Assembly: GCA_951217055.1 (NCBI GenBank)
Contig: OX578276.1
Location: forward strand, 113,940,313-114,004,312
Direction of reading: 5' to 3'
DNA from: Gerris lacustris
Taxonomy: Eukaryota; Arthropoda; Insecta; Hemiptera; Gerridae
Length of the DNA: 64,000 bases
The notes beneath the pieces were generated by a model. It made no database searches and was not told where the DNA came from. It worked only from the letters and a program-made list of their open reading frames with translations. Position 1 is the first letter of the stretch, and the number at the start of each line of letters is the position of its first letter. Positions 18,716 through 31,600 of this stretch are shown in pieces. The translations under genes were made by a program, and so were the position numbers.

Positions 18716-18990
18716 GCCTAGTAGACACCTACAGTATGCGTGTTACGAGTTGTGACGTTTGACGCTCAGATTGGCCAACCTAAATGAGGGAAAATAATAA
18801 AACCACTAGGCCTGTTGGAGGGGTAGGGCTAGTGAAATTTTGTTTGCCTTGTTGGCCCGACCTAGAATTCAAAATCCTGACCTCTCATTGGCTCCCCACC
18901 CTAATTTTCTGGATATTTCCACGCTGTCAAAAGTCACAACTAATAACGCGCAAACTGCAGTCACTGACCTAGGTGTCTGCTAGGTTAAAA
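18716..18990. mobile_element. MITE, CCACTAGGCCTGTTGG family, copy 1
   Basis: Terminal inverted repeats: TAGTAGACACCTACAGT on the left against ACTGACCTAGGTGTCTGCTA on the right, then inner GTTACGAGTTGTGACGTTTG against CAAAAGTCACAACTAATAAC. The middle carries CCACTAGGCCTGTTGGAGGG. Related copies lie at 22914-23340 and, inverted, at 32055-32275. Confidence 0.75.
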
Positions 18991-19290
18991 AACTATGATT
19001 ATTTTTTTTTTTATTGTTTACCCCTATGGATACATATGAGTTATATATTATACATAAAAAGTGGACAACATATATTATATATAAAATGGTTAACTTATTT
19101 TGTTATATCAATTAAAATCAGCCTTTTATGATATTTTTAGCCTATTATACTAGACTATATGGGAGAATCTGACAGAAATATGTTGTGGGAACGACCTAAA
19201 TTCTTTAGTTGAGATTTGTCAGTATTTGCAATTATTTTTATCTCTTGTAATTATTTCATGCTTTAATTTTTAAAGATATGTTGAGTTTTA

Positions 19291-19429
19291 GGTGGGTGGT
19301 AAATATACAGGTAATATCAAGTATATTATGAAATGTAGAATGTTGGATAAAGGAACGTGGCTTTCTAGGATAACATCCATCTGTATTATCTGTATACTGA
19401 CATCTGGGTCCCTTCATTATAGCAGTGTG
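19291..19429 (+). CDS. Odorant receptor exon 1 (first recognised)
   Basis: Acceptor GTTTTAG ends at 19290. The exon encodes a basic start, DKGTWLSRI and a hydrophobic ICIICILTSGSL stretch that would be TM1. Donor GTACAA at 19430 is weak, but it is the one that joins exon 2 in phase (LHYSSV then VYSDYEKL). The frame continues open to 19511 without splicing. The upstream start remains uncertain. Confidence 0.5.
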
Positions 19430-20062
19430 GTACAAAATCTTATATTAATATTGCTATTTATAAGTAATTCAGTGAAGCTCATTAGAAGATTAAAAAAAGA
19501 AAATAAATTATGACATTTAATCTTATGGAAATCATTAGTCATATCATGTCCCCCTTATGTCAGAAGAACCATGAATATATAAATTTGCATATTGCAGTAT
19601 AATTGCTAGTTTGACTTCTCTCGTTTGTAATCTAATAATAATATCACAAAAATATTGGACTAATAAGCCCTATACTATTTTATATACATCACAATAATGG
19701 AACCAGCTCAATTATGTGGTATAATTAACTTTGATACACCAAATTCCCCTAAAATAGGGAATTTACAAGTTCCTGGTTCTGGCATATGGGGGACAGTATT
19801 ATATTCCAATAATTACATCATTATGAGGCGAGGTTAAACTTTAAGTAGTTATAACGTTGAGTTTTAGCTATAGTCAAGGATTGTGATATTCAGCTTATAC
19901 TGAATAACTTGAAATGTCAGAATACTTCTATGGCATCTTCAAAATTGCTTATTCAACATGGTCTAATATATAAATTTATGAAAATAATTTTGCAGCTTAC
20001 CAACTTAGCTGTCCAGTAGTAGATGTCTCTATTAATGAATTAATTGAGGTGTTTTCGATACA

Positions 20063-20094
<32 letters not shown>

Positions 20095-23000
20095 TTACAA
20101 TTATTTTATTAATATAAATATTTTTTATTAAAATAAGTAATGACATTTCCTTTTCTGTTTCAGGTTTATTCAGATTATGAAAAGTTGGATGTACTAGAAA
20201 TAATGGAGAACATCCACTGGGGCATACTGTTTTTCACAACAGCACAGATGAGTCAGCAAATGTTCAAAGGGAGTGGTACAATGATATGGTTGGACAAACA
20301 GATTTCCCATGGAATATTCCAATACAGTCCCTATCGTTCAGTGTATCACACTCAGATTCTTGACAGAGCTCAATCTAAACACACTTTCTTAGCAAGGTAT
20401 TTATTTTATAAGTTTTATTTGATAATAAAAATGGTTTATTAAATAGATTAATAAAGTTAAACGTTTTTTTAACTTTTATTTTTTAGAATATTTGAAATTA
20501 TGACATTTGGAGGAGCAAGCCTTCAGTTTGTGAGAGCTGCATTTTTTAACCCAAAACGATCAGGTTGGGACTTATTTTACAGGGGCTGGCTTCCATTTGA
20601 AGTTAACTCTTCCTTAACTTATATAATTGGTGCGTGGTTTTTTAAAATTGTATGTATGTATATTTTATTTATTTTAAAGAAAGAAAAATGAATTAATAGA
20701 AGTGAGGATAGTGATTTATTTTAATGGAAAGAATACCCAATAAAGGTCGACCCATTCCTGTATAGAGTTGCGTTATAGAGGTTGACTTCTCAAAACGACT
20801 TGTTATAGAGGTTCTGTGTTACGTTGTGAATTAGAAAAAATCCGTGTTATAGAGGTTGTTTGGATAATAATAGTCGCGTTATAGAGGTTAATTTAACATT
20901 ATGTGTTATGTAATCTCAAGGGGATTTGAAAATTGCATGTATTTATTTTTGAGACAGAAGGGTAAGGTTTTTTTTTTTTTTTTTTTTAGGTTAAATAAGT
21001 GTTTGGTTGAGTTGTGAATATTTTATGAAGTTAATTTATAAGAGATTTTATTTTTAATTTCCATCCCTTGATAAAAGCTCTGCATCTAAGTTTTATTATT
21101 ATTTATTTTTTGTAATGCATTGGGAATTTGGTTGGATCTTTTATTGAGAGTTGACCAAGGTGTATTCAAATGTTAAGACTTTTTCTTTTATTAGTACTTC
21201 ATTTATTGAACTCACCTCTCGTATGGTTTGCTTTTAGAGCACTAGCATTAGTACAAAATAAATTATTTTAATGTATTAAATGCTAGAATTTTACAAGTTT
21301 TTATTTAGAGGTAAATAAAACTTTGTTTATTTCTGCAGGTAATTCCTTTCAGTTGTTAGTTGCAGTTTTTATATGCCTAACAATTGTTGGATTTGTCAAC
21401 TCTTTTATGGGGGTATCTGAGCATCTTGTTGCACAATTCTACATATTGAAAGATGTCTTAAGGAACACTAAAACTTTAGCCAAAAACCCTGATGATATAC
21501 CTAATATAATTAGACTTTGTGTTCTTCATCAACAGACAATATATAAGTAAGTAAAGAAGAAACTTTAATATGCAATTAGGTACCAGTAATATTACTAGCT
21601 TTCATCCTGCTCCACCCACTGGGGTCGAGCTAGGAATAAGCGGCTATAGATTAAATGAAATGCCTAAATAGTTTCATATCCAAAACCTTCATAGAAACTA
21701 ATGAAAACTACATTATTATCTATTTTATTATTAGGTAACTATAATAATTTATTTAAGGGGTAATTTCTGGAGGACAAAACCCCAGCTTTTCCTGGAAAGT
21801 TAACATTGGAATCAATTAGGGAGTTTTTCAAATTATATTTGATCTATGGAGGTGACCTAGATATTCTTGCTTAGCAAAAAATGTTAATATTTCTTGACGG
21901 TAGTTCAAATTAAAAAAAATACAATAAAATTGAACACCCTCTGTAGCAAAGCATGGGAATCCAGCTTGTAGGTATGTAAGATAGTATAATAAAAATAAAA
22001 TAGACTCATTAAAGTAAATTTTACATTCTGAATGGATTTACTTAGGTATATAGTAGATATATATTTTTTGTTCTTAATATTATTGTAATTTTTAACTTAT
22101 TTAATTTTTAGGTTCTTTGAAAAATTCCAGAGTTACCTCAGTTACATGCTACTATGGATGTTTATTAATTTTGCTTTCATTTTATGCACTATAGGGTTTT
22201 TATTAACTGTAAGTTAATATTAATTTCTAATGTAATTAAATTATTATTATTTGATAATATAAATTTATTAGGCTAAATTAATAACTAATTATAAGATAAC
22301 TCACAGTGTTACTCAGCTTTTGAGAGACATTTATATGTTCTTCTTCTCTTCATATTTCCCCCTATTCATTGTCAAAGTGAAGAACTAAAGTTGTAAATAT
22401 TACTTTTATTTCATTTAGTTATTTATTTAACTAATTATTCTTCAATTATTGTAGAAACATATTTTTCTAAGAAAAAAAACCAACATTTTTACACAATATT
22501 CACTTGAAAAATAATGAGATAAGCTGATAAAATATGATTTCATTTTAACAGTCTGAGTACCCTTAAAAATAATAATATCTTATTGCCATTGAGGATATAT
22601 CACTGTGAAGTTGGAAGAATGCATTTACAGTGGCGAAATCTGACAATAATTTCAGGTGGAATTCAATAAGACGGTCTTAGTATCTTGGCATTGTCTTAGT
22701 ACAGCTCATTCCCTGCATTAAAATTTTCTTTAAAGTATTCTTTTACTAAAATCCTGTAAATGAACTTTTACTTTTCCAGGACAAAAAAAGTACTCCAGAA
22801 GTGATGCTCTCATTTATTATGATACTGATACCAGAGCTTATAATACCATTTACATTTTGCTGGTACAGCCAGATGATATTTGATGAGGTGAGTTAATTAT
22901 TCCTTAATAAAAACTTACAGTATGTGCGTTAGGAGTTGTGACTTTTGATACTCAGATTGGCCAACCTAAATAATGAAAAAATAAAGCCACTAGGCCTGTG

Positions 23001-24533
23001 GGAGGGGTTAGCACAGGAAAAATAGGGTTTAAAAAATGACAAAATTTGCACATTCATGAAACTTTGCACATAACTTCATATTGCCAGTGGAAATGAAAAT
23101 CTGCAAGTCCAAAAATCTACAAATGAAATTTGAGTCCGTCAAAATTTAGGGGGTGGAACATTCCCCCAGGGGGGCGAGAAGGGGGAATTTTTTGCTTTTT
23201 ACCAAATATCTCGAAATGTATTGACATTAGGTAAATTATGGTTATTTACAAATTTGGGTGGCTCACCACCCTATTTTTTGGATTTTTCTGCGCTGTCAAA
23301 AGTCACAACTCATAACATGCAAACTGTAATCATAAACCCTAGATTTTATTAAGCCTACCTACCAGTTGAATTTTTTTTCAATTTTTAAGTTTTTGGTAGT
23401 TTTCATACTACGGAACGATTCAATTTTAATTTAAATCAAATTATAATTATTATTAACTACGGGAAACAGACAGTGAAAAATACACTCCTGTGCCGGGATT
23501 TGAACCACGGGCCTCTAGATATAGAGGCCCGTGGTTCAAATCCCGGCACAGGAGTGTATTTTTCACTGTCTGTTTCCCGTAGTTAATAATAATTATAATT
23601 TGAATTGAATTTTTTTGTAAAGATCATCTGGAATTTCTCTCTTTCTCTTTTTACTCAAGAATTAATGATAAAATATTTGATACCTATAAATATTTTATTT
23701 ATATTTATGTTACTGGGAGACTACTATCAGATATTGAGAAGAATTTGAAGAATTAAAGATTGAGTTAGATTTCTTACAAGATTAGGCAGTATATATAGAT
23801 ATATATATTTATTTATTTTTGTTTTAGAGTTCTGGTATCCGAGAAGCAGTTAATGACATGGAATGGTATACTCTACCTCCTCAATATCGAAAGAGTTTGG
23901 TGTTAATACTTACCAGGTCTCAAAAACCATTAGCCCTAACTGGAGGTAGACTTAAGAAGTATTCTTTGGAGAGTTATCAAGAAGTAAGTTTTCTAATTTT
24001 TATTTAATCAGTCTCTGAATATAGAAATCGGGAATTGAACCCTTGGGGACCATGCCCGATACTGCTTAATTTTATTCATAGGCCAGCCCATGTTCTCCTG
24101 TCCGAGCTACTGCCCCCTCCCCCCCCCCCCCCCCAAAAAAAGGACATAGCTATTCTTATTTTGATACCGGTTCTAAATAAGCACTGACACTGCTGGCTTA
24201 TAATGTAGATTGTACTATCTCTTTTTATTCTAGTCGAAGAGGTTCTTCCCTTTAACAATGTCTAAAAATCCTTTGACTAGCTGCTTACTCATATAATTCA
24301 GTTCAGTGTTCTTGTCAAATATTGATACCATCAGGAATAATTATGAAGGGATTAGATCATTATGATAACATGAAGCCAAATCCACTTAGTTTCACAAGTT
24401 TTCTAAACTCTTAACTCAGTCAGTTTGTTTTATAGTTAAATGTTGACAGTATTATTGGATATCATAAACTCCCTTGAAGATGATATTATCAATACTGTTT
24501 TCTTGACTAAAAAAAAAATGTATTTATTCTTAA

Positions 24534-24564
<31 letters not shown>

Positions 24565-24629
24565 TTATTTTTCAGATACTAACCACAGCTTACAATTTAC
24601 TAACAATGCTCCGAGTTGTCAGAAATTAG
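19291..24629 (+). CDS. Insect odorant receptor (7tm_6 family)
   Basis: Join of 19291-19429, 20164-20396, 20487-20629, 21339-21546, 22112-22208, 22780-22887, 23828-23983 and 24576-24629. All seven junctions keep phase and the product is about 375 residues. Family marks: WLPFEVNSSLTYIIG in the second extracellular region; FCWYSQMIFDESSGIREAV; the RSQKPLALTGGRL motif; and a final exon ILTTAYNLLTMLRVVRN that corresponds to the conserved C-terminal helix. Hydrophobic stretches fit the seven-helix, inverted-topology receptor that pairs with Orco as an odour-gated cation channel in sensory neurons. The length is slightly short of the usual 380-420, so an additional N-terminal exon may be missed; an internal Met at 19328 could also be the start. 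No disabling mutation seen. Confidence 0.85.
20164..20396 (+). CDS. Odorant receptor exon 2
   Basis: Acceptor TGTTTCAG, donor GTATTT. Encodes YSDYEKLDVLEIMENIHWG, the TM2 stretch and IWLDKQISHGIFQ. Confidence 0.8.
20487..20629 (+). CDS. Odorant receptor exon 3
   Basis: Acceptor ATTTTTTAG, donor GTGCGT. Encodes IFEIMTFGGASLQFVRA and the WLPFEVNSSLTYII segment, the family-typical W-x-P-F/Y block. Confidence 0.85.
20750..20895 (+). repeat. GTTATAGAGGTT repeats
   Basis: Four spaced copies of GTTATAGAGGTT (near 20772, 20801, 20850 and 20880) in odorant receptor intron 3. Probably the end of a Tigger-like MITE whose termini carry repeats of this type, but I found no partner inverted repeat. Confidence 0.45.
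21339..21546 (+). CDS. Odorant receptor exon 4
   Basis: Acceptor TTTCTGCAG, donor GTAAGTAAAG. Encodes TM4 (FQLLVAVFICLTIVGFV) and the intracellular helix with IIRLCVLHQQTIYK. Confidence 0.88.
22112..22208 (+). CDS. Odorant receptor exon 5
   Basis: Acceptor TTTTTAG, donor GTAAGT. Encodes FFEKFQSYLSYMLLWMF and the TM5 stretch ILCTIGFLLT. Confidence 0.88.
22780..22887 (+). CDS. Odorant receptor exon 6
   Basis: Acceptor TTTTCCAG, donor GTGAGT. Encodes TM6 and the motif FCWYSQMIFDE, hallmark of the 7tm_6 family. Confidence 0.9.
22914..23340. mobile_element. MITE, CCACTAGGCCTGTTGG family, copy 2 (longer)
   Basis: Ends CTTACAGTATGTGCGTTAGG and CATGCAAACTGTAATC, with inner GAGTTGTGACTTTTG against CAAAAGTCACAACTC. 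About 200 bp longer than the 18716 copy; the extra part contains GAAACTTTGCACATAAC and a G-rich patch. It lies in odorant receptor intron 7 (between exons 6 and 7). Confidence 0.7.
23436..23603. repeat. Perfect hairpin from the tRNA-like unit
   Basis: Two 82-bp arms (23436-23517 and 23522-23603) are exact reverse complements around a 4-base loop. Each arm carries the 3' half of the tRNA-like gene (B box and acceptor strand) and its downstream flank exactly as in the 11803-15300 array. Outside, a partial match to the array spacer continues on the left (TTTTTGGTAGTTTTCATACT). Confidence 0.93.
23828..23983 (+). CDS. Odorant receptor exon 7
   Basis: Acceptor GTTTTAG, donor GTAAGT. Encodes SSGIREAVNDMEWYTLPPQY and RSQKPLALTGGRLKKYSLES, the most conserved region of the family. 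Confidence 0.9.
24020..24135 (-). other. Possible tRNA-derived SINE fragment
   Basis: On the minus strand, AGTAGCTCGGACAGG resembles an A box and GGGTTCAATTCCCG resembles a B box with a pairable T stem, about 60 bases apart. A C-run/G-run lies at the head. No tail or target duplication identified, so this is only a candidate. It lies in the last intron of the odorant receptor gene. Confidence 0.3.
24576..24629 (+). CDS. Odorant receptor exon 8 (terminal)
   Basis: Acceptor ATTTTTCAG after a (ATT)n tract. 17 codons, ILTTAYNLLTMLRVVRN, then TAG. A short last exon with this motif is standard for insect odorant receptors. Confidence 0.9.
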   Translation: MLTTAYNLLTMLRVVRN

Positions 24630-27248
24630 AACCAGTTATTACATTATATTTATATGGTTTGTCATAGAGCTAATTAAATTCTTCTATAATAATAGTCAAA
24701 ATGTAAAGCTTAAAAAAATATTATTTTTCCTTGCTATGTTTTTTTTATCAATTTTGTTTGTGTTATTTTATTTGCTTCTTTCATAGATTAGTTTAAAAGA
24801 GAAAAATATATGCATATATAGTTTAATTTGGATTGCTTTACTTTTTGATGACTGCCAGACTTACATTTAAATTGACTTAAAATACCCATTGTTTTAATCC
24901 CACCCAGTCACTCTCTTAGAAGATCGTGGTTTTAGGTATATACATTATTCATTTTTAGAAGATTCTCAAACACACACACACATATTTATTTCCATTACGT
25001 ATGAAGAATTGCTTGATTAGTATTACTATTATTGTTTCAATCAGAGGAGTATAACTGTTAACCACCTTCGCCTTAAAATTTTATTTCAGAAGGCAAAAAT
25101 GTGACTAAATTTCACTTTTTATTTTTTAGTCTACTAAAACTCTTGAATTTCAGATAACGAAGGTCAAATACACATTTCCTCATATTCTTGGACTTTCTTT
25201 TTTATTACTCAATAATAAATTATACCTGTACAATTTCAGCAGCAGCAAAATTTTTACCATTCTAACAATGCAATTTTGGTCTGAACCTTTTTTGTCTGGT
25301 GTCTATTTTTTGTCTGGTGTCTATTAGCAGATTTCTCTCTACCTTGTACGACCCTGTTTTACACTTTATTTGGTGATTTTGTGCAAAAAAGGTAACTTGA
25401 AAATTAAATAAACTCATCAAGTTTTATTTTAATAAATAGTATATTATTTCATTTTAAAAATTAACACTTCATAATATCATAATATAGTGTGACAAAATTT
25501 CTTTATTACTAACATCAAATTCTAAGATACTTATAAATGTTGTTAAAAAAGTAATATCAACAGATCATTATTATAGTTTTTTTTACACTAAATTTATAAA
25601 ATCCTGTTCCATTTCAAATTAGTCTTATTCAAAAATGCTTTCTTGTTATTTCATTGAACATGTTTACATCTTATTCTAAAGTCCTCGCTATTTACAATAA
25701 TTCAAATAATAAAAAGGTACTCATATATGCAAAAGAACTCAAGCAATACAAATAACTCAAATGTTAAGTTATATAGAAATGACGTAAAAATGTATTTATA
25801 GTATTAAATAAATTGATCATGTTATTAAAAAAGCTACTCGTATTATATCTATAATTAACAAAGTTCTAAATTTAATTATTGTTTGTCAAAAATAATAGAA
25901 AATATTGTTATTCTATAGTGTTTTAAATAAAATATTACTTTATGCTTTTTATAAATTAATATTATATAACAAACTTATTAGGTATACTGTTACAATCATA
26001 TTCATTTAATGAACTTTAGTAAAAATTGTAATATATATATCTTTTTTAATAATATATTTAACAATCAATTATTATAAGGAAAAAATGTGCAAGTTGCACT
26101 TGATTTTTTATATATTTTAAAAAATTAACATTTTGTTTTCTTTTTTGATAATCTTTATAACAACTATTACAAAATTTTATAATATTGGAATTAATTTAAA
26201 TACATACTTATTTACAAAAATTTACATTTATGAATGATGAAAAAAGTAATGTAAAACAATAATAAATCATGTACTAATTAATAAATATTAAAAAAAAAAA
26301 ACATTAATAATAAAAGTCATTTATAGATTGAATCAGATACGGACAAGCTAAGTTTTTGAAAGGTTTTTTTTTTTACATAGAATGGAAACTAACTGTTTAA
26401 ATTTTAATGATGTATATTTATAGATTTGCTTTTATCATGAATAATATTTTAAACAAATGGCAATTTATGTATACTTTCCTTTATTGTTCAAAGTTGCACG
26501 TCTACCTATAATTTAATATCAATTTTGCTTTGATTCTCTCTCCTTTGACAAATGATGAATGATAACTTATTAAAAATGAATTCTTTGGTAAAACTTTTAA
26601 AAAAAAAAAAAAATATGAAAAATGCAACCAGTAATAGTTAAAATAATAAAAGATGCGATGAAATGAATTAAAATATAAAAATCTACATCATATTCTAACA
26701 TAGGAACTAGTAATAATAATAGAAATAAATAATTTATAAAGTATAACAAATAATCATATCACGGCGAAATTGGTAAAATTTTGTTTCGACAGAAGAAAAA
26801 ATTAATTTCATATATATTAGTATTAGTAGTAGGTATACAGCTTAAAAATATGAGTGTAAGAGAATTTTTTTCCTCCTGCCCAAGATCCATGTGCAGTGAC
26901 TATTCAGATTTATGACTATTCAGATGATTTTATAACAGAGATATGATTTTATAAGGTTAATTAAAAATAATAATCTATAAGCAGGTACTTTCACTATGTA
27001 ATAATAGCAAAACATAAAATAAACTTGTGCTTTCCATTGTTTAATAAAACCCTTTTTTTTAAGGCTTTGCCAGCACAGATAAAGCGATTTGGATTTTTCC
27101 ATTTCGATAGTTTGTTTAGCACTGCACACAGTTCTGAATGTTGGGCGAGAAATAAAATAATTTGTTTACATATTGTGATGTGAGGGAAACTAGTTTGTTA
27201 ATTAACTACTAATTGATGTTCATCCTGGTATTTACAATTTCAATTGAT
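24630..27248. other. Convergent 3' spacer between receptor and transporter genes
   Basis: Very AT-rich and mostly featureless. It should contain the 3' UTRs of both genes. A plus-strand AATAAA at 25407-25412 and minus-strand signals near 27039 (ATTAAA) and 26481 (AATAAA) are candidates. No coding sequence recognised; the minus-strand open stretch at 26920-27129 has no family signature. Confidence 0.5.
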
Positions 27249-27368
27249 TCACTGAGTATTAAGGTCGTCGGAAAGTTTATTTGTTTCTGGTAGTACAAGT
27301 ACAAGAGATCCTCCAACGATTCCACCGGCACCCAAAAGACACATAGGAACAGCAGCACCCATCCATGT
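27249..27368 (-). CDS. Transporter exon 11 (terminal), TM12
   Basis: Acceptor GTTTTTTAG. Encodes WMGAAVPMCLLGAGGIVGG, LPETN and a 12-residue tail, with stop TGA at 27249-27251. Confidence 0.92.
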   Translation of the reverse strand, partial: TWMGAAVPMCLLGAGGIVGGSLVLVLPETNKLSDDLNTQ

Positions 27369-28283
27369 CTAAAAAACAATTTTAATAAAATAAATTAAAG
27401 CAGTGAAATATTTGAAAAATTATATTACTAATTATTAGTATATTATTCGCAGTATTTGAATAAACTCAGTCCAATTCTGATTATTAGCTTTCATGGAAAT
27501 TTATTGCTGTTTTAATATAACTATTAATTTATCAAACATTTCATCAATAATTTTGAACCTAATCAAATGATCTCAGAATATAAACATTGAACTTTATAAT
27601 CCAGACATTTTTATTTTCAACAGGAAGGGATATAGCTAATAGTATGAAAGAAACAAATATTTATTAATATTTTGGGTTGGGTAAATGAACATGATATTTC
27701 TTCCTTGTTCTTTTAAATGTTTTATTTAAAATATTTTGTTTGGTTTTATTATTATTTATTTATTTTTAACAAAGTAAGATATATTTGTTATCATTATATG
27801 TTAACGAGTTAACATATATTGTTAGAACTTGAAGATTTTGAGAGACCTTGACCAGAAGTTTAATGATAAGCAGGTGAGCTTTCAGTGGCTTGCACATGCA
27901 CCATTTGACACTTCATTAGCTGAGTTAAATGTTAAAGGGATATAACTTGTTATTTCTTAAGAATTGAGGATCGTTTAACAGACAACACAGACACAGTTTA
28001 GCACGTTAAACTAAAGATCGGGAGTACCCTAATGTTTATGATCTTCTTTAACATAGTTAAATTAGAAATTTTGTTTAACAAATATCTGTGTTTACCATAT
28101 TCCACAAGTAGGGTATTATCATCAATGATGCTCCAGATGCAATATTACATACACCTATTCCAAAGTTTCTTACTAGTGTAGGGAATAATTCAGCTGTGTA
28201 CACTGGAAGCATGACATTTGTTGCCGAAACACAAGTTTTTGCCACCATTGCCAATCCAAGCGCACCCATACTTCCTATTTTAG

Positions 28284-28314
<31 letters not shown>

Positions 28315-28605
28315 ATATAGTTTATTTAATTAAACATATTTTTTAAAAAAGTAAATTGGATTGATAAGGCTGTAACTTTTTTTTTTATAAATAATTTATT
28401 TGTGGTGATTAATTTTACTGCAAAAAATATCTAAGTTACCTGCTGGTAGAATAGTGCTGAAAATGCAGGCAAGTCCACCAATCACCATGGTTAAACAGAT
28501 CGGCCATTTTCTTCCTAACTTAAGAAGTACAGGAATACTAAGAGCAACAGCTGGTAATTCAACACCACCTGTAATAATAATTAACAAAAACATTATACGA
28601 TGCTA

Positions 28606-28643
<38 letters not shown>

Positions 28644-31600
28644 TAGTTTGCTAGAAGTAGCAAAAGACTGGAAACTAATTATTTATGGATAAAACATTTT
28701 CTACAAGAAACTATTAAAAATATTTTAATCAGAGAATGTTTTATACTCGACTTAAGAGTTTATTATATTTAATTTACACTTCAGTTTACATCAATCTCAA
28801 TTATCCTGGAAAACTAATGCTTTATTACAATAGGGTGTGTTTCTTATAAGAAGTATTTAAATAATGATAGATCGTGTACTGTAAAAATTTTAATATAATT
28901 ACATGTCTGCATATAATACAACTTAACATAAGATTTCATCTATTTCCACTTAGTAGTTATTATTATAACATATTATGTTGTTATTTATTTTTTTTATTAC
29001 AAAACTGACAGTACAATTATCATCTTTCCCTTCAATTAAAAAATTTACTGTGAATATATTTATTGCTATAGTAATAAAACTGGTATTTTATTATGATCAA
29101 ACTTATGTTAAATTATTAGAAAATTGCTCTATTTCTGCAGAATTAATTGTTGTGTAAATCTTAACAGGTTTAACCCGGAATGGAACGATACCTAGCTGAA
29201 TTATGTGTTGCTTATTTTATTTTTTAATTATTTATATAGTTACACTCACCTGAAATTAAAGAATTGAGATAAACATTTCCCCCAAGGTGTGAAAGGTTCA
29301 GTACAAGTCCATAGTACAGAAAGTATGTGTTGAACCAGGCGACGGATAGTACCAGTGTTACCATCCTAAGGTTTTTCCCTAGGAGGACACTGAGTGATCC
29401 ACCTCCTTTTTTCGAGCCTTCTTTGCCTGCACCACTAGCTGTGCAAACCTGTATAAATTAAAATAACTTAATAATTAAAAAAGAAAATCTAAATCAATAA
29501 AATTTACTTATGTAGAATGATAACTGAATAATATACTAATTGGATTCTATATAAGAATAAGTAATTCTATATAAGAATAAGTAATAAGGAATTTCTATAT
29601 AAGAATAAGTTATGCTATATTACTTAAGTTTTTATAAAAAATAATAGTGATTGTGCGAGGAATATTATTCAGCATAAACAACCTAGAATTAGCAGTAACA
29701 AAAGTAATAATTATCTGATATTAACCTTTTGTAAAGCTTCCTTTGCATTGGATGATAAAGTTCGCTTGTTAAATTTGGCTGCTGCTTCCACCACATCCAT
29801 TGCTTTGTCTGCTTCACCCATAGCTAAGAGCCATCTTGGACTTTCCGGAAGGAACCAACAAAGTAAGAAAAGAACGATGGAGGGTAGAGTGATTACAAGT
29901 TGTAAGTGCCTCCACCCTCTGACTAGATAAGCGATGCCAGCTGTTAACATGTAGGCCACAGATACTGGCATATAGTAGCAAACTCCTGAGATAGTCAACC
30001 ATTTACCATTTACAAGTTCCATGCCTGTAAAAATAAAAATAAATATTTTATAAGCATATTTTATGTGACTTGACATTTAGTCATACCAATTAGGAAGTTA
30101 AAAAGCCTACTTAAGAATCATTCTTTTATGTTATTTAATTTTAAGGAAAATTAAAAAAAAAAAAAAATAAAGCAACATTTTAACAGTGGGTTGACAGTAT
30201 AAGCAAACTTTATATTTCAGTTATAAAGCTTGATATAATTTATTAAAATTTCAAGGCTTTATATGAATAATTAATACATGCTACTTCTTTAATTCTAATA
30301 TTAAACTTACATAAAACAAATCCAGTGAAGACAAGGCTGACACAGAAGAAACCTAGGAATACTCTAAGCACTAAGAATACAGAAAACCAAGGTACAAATG
30401 CAATCATTAGACCAAGAGTTGCCTGCATTGCTATGGCAATAAGCACAATACGTTTCCTTCCAAACCTGCCAACATAAACATTTTAGATTTAGATAAGGAT
30501 CGTCGGAATATTTATCCAATAATATTTATTTAATTAGCTCATTCATAGACTTAATCTGTTAAGTATTATTTAAAATGCAAGACTTGATGTGGTATTGCAA
30601 AACTGTTAAGAATCTAAATGAGACAACTAGGATGTACTTAGAAAAGGCAGTTGTACAATAGAAGGTTAAACTTACTTGTCAGCTAAAGATCCAGTAAAGC
30701 CTCCTAAGGTAACTCCAAAGAGGAAAAGCATGTCAGCAATATTAGCCCATTCCTTATTTTGACATACAAGGCTCCACTGCAAAAATAAATAAAATATAAG
30801 TTATATAAAAGGACAAATATATATAAGGACAGATCTCTGTATAAAGGATCTCACCAAAACCCAGCAATCGATATGCCCCCGTTTAGGGGACGGTAAGATA
30901 AGAAAAATGAGCCCAAGATCAAGAAGGGGGGGGGGGGGGGGGGGGTTAAGGTTTTTGCTCTTCCTTTCGAGCGTCATGTGGTCTAGGTCCCCGGTTATAA
31001 TATTATAAATATATTTATATATATAAAAAAGTGTATATTTTGTATAATATGTATTTATATGAAATACTATTCCTTCATATATTCTCAATTGGAAATATGT
31101 CGCCTCTTTAAATTAAATATATTCTGTTTTTCATTTTTACATCTATCTGAAAAACATATTAGCTTTACTTAATTGATCACATTCAATTATTAGTTTTTTC
31201 TTTAAAAATAAATATATATATTTTCCCTAACAAGAGGAATATAGTCATCTAAAATCATGTTTGTAAGTAGGAGCATGACATTATTATAATTATGTTCACA
31301 TCCAACTAATGATATAATTTAATTAAGTAACAATTATAAAACTTAATAGCGCTATAGTTCAATAAAAATCTTGAACAACTTAGATGTAAAAGCTCCCACT
31401 GTTAACCTATTTGGTTTTTGTGTTTAATATAGTTTTTAAATTAGTTGCGCCTTTAGTTATACCTAGACCTTCAATAATTTTCTGTCTGTGCCAAATAATT
31501 TAAGTATAGAATAATAAAAAAATTCAGGATATGCGCGATCACAAGAAATTACAAGTGGAAGTAATAAAGTTGCTCTCAATTAAATCGTTATCTATTATAA

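Noticed and set aside
28454..28654. Plus-strand frame of 66 residues
   Set aside because: Antisense shadow of transporter exon 9 running into a poly-A tract.
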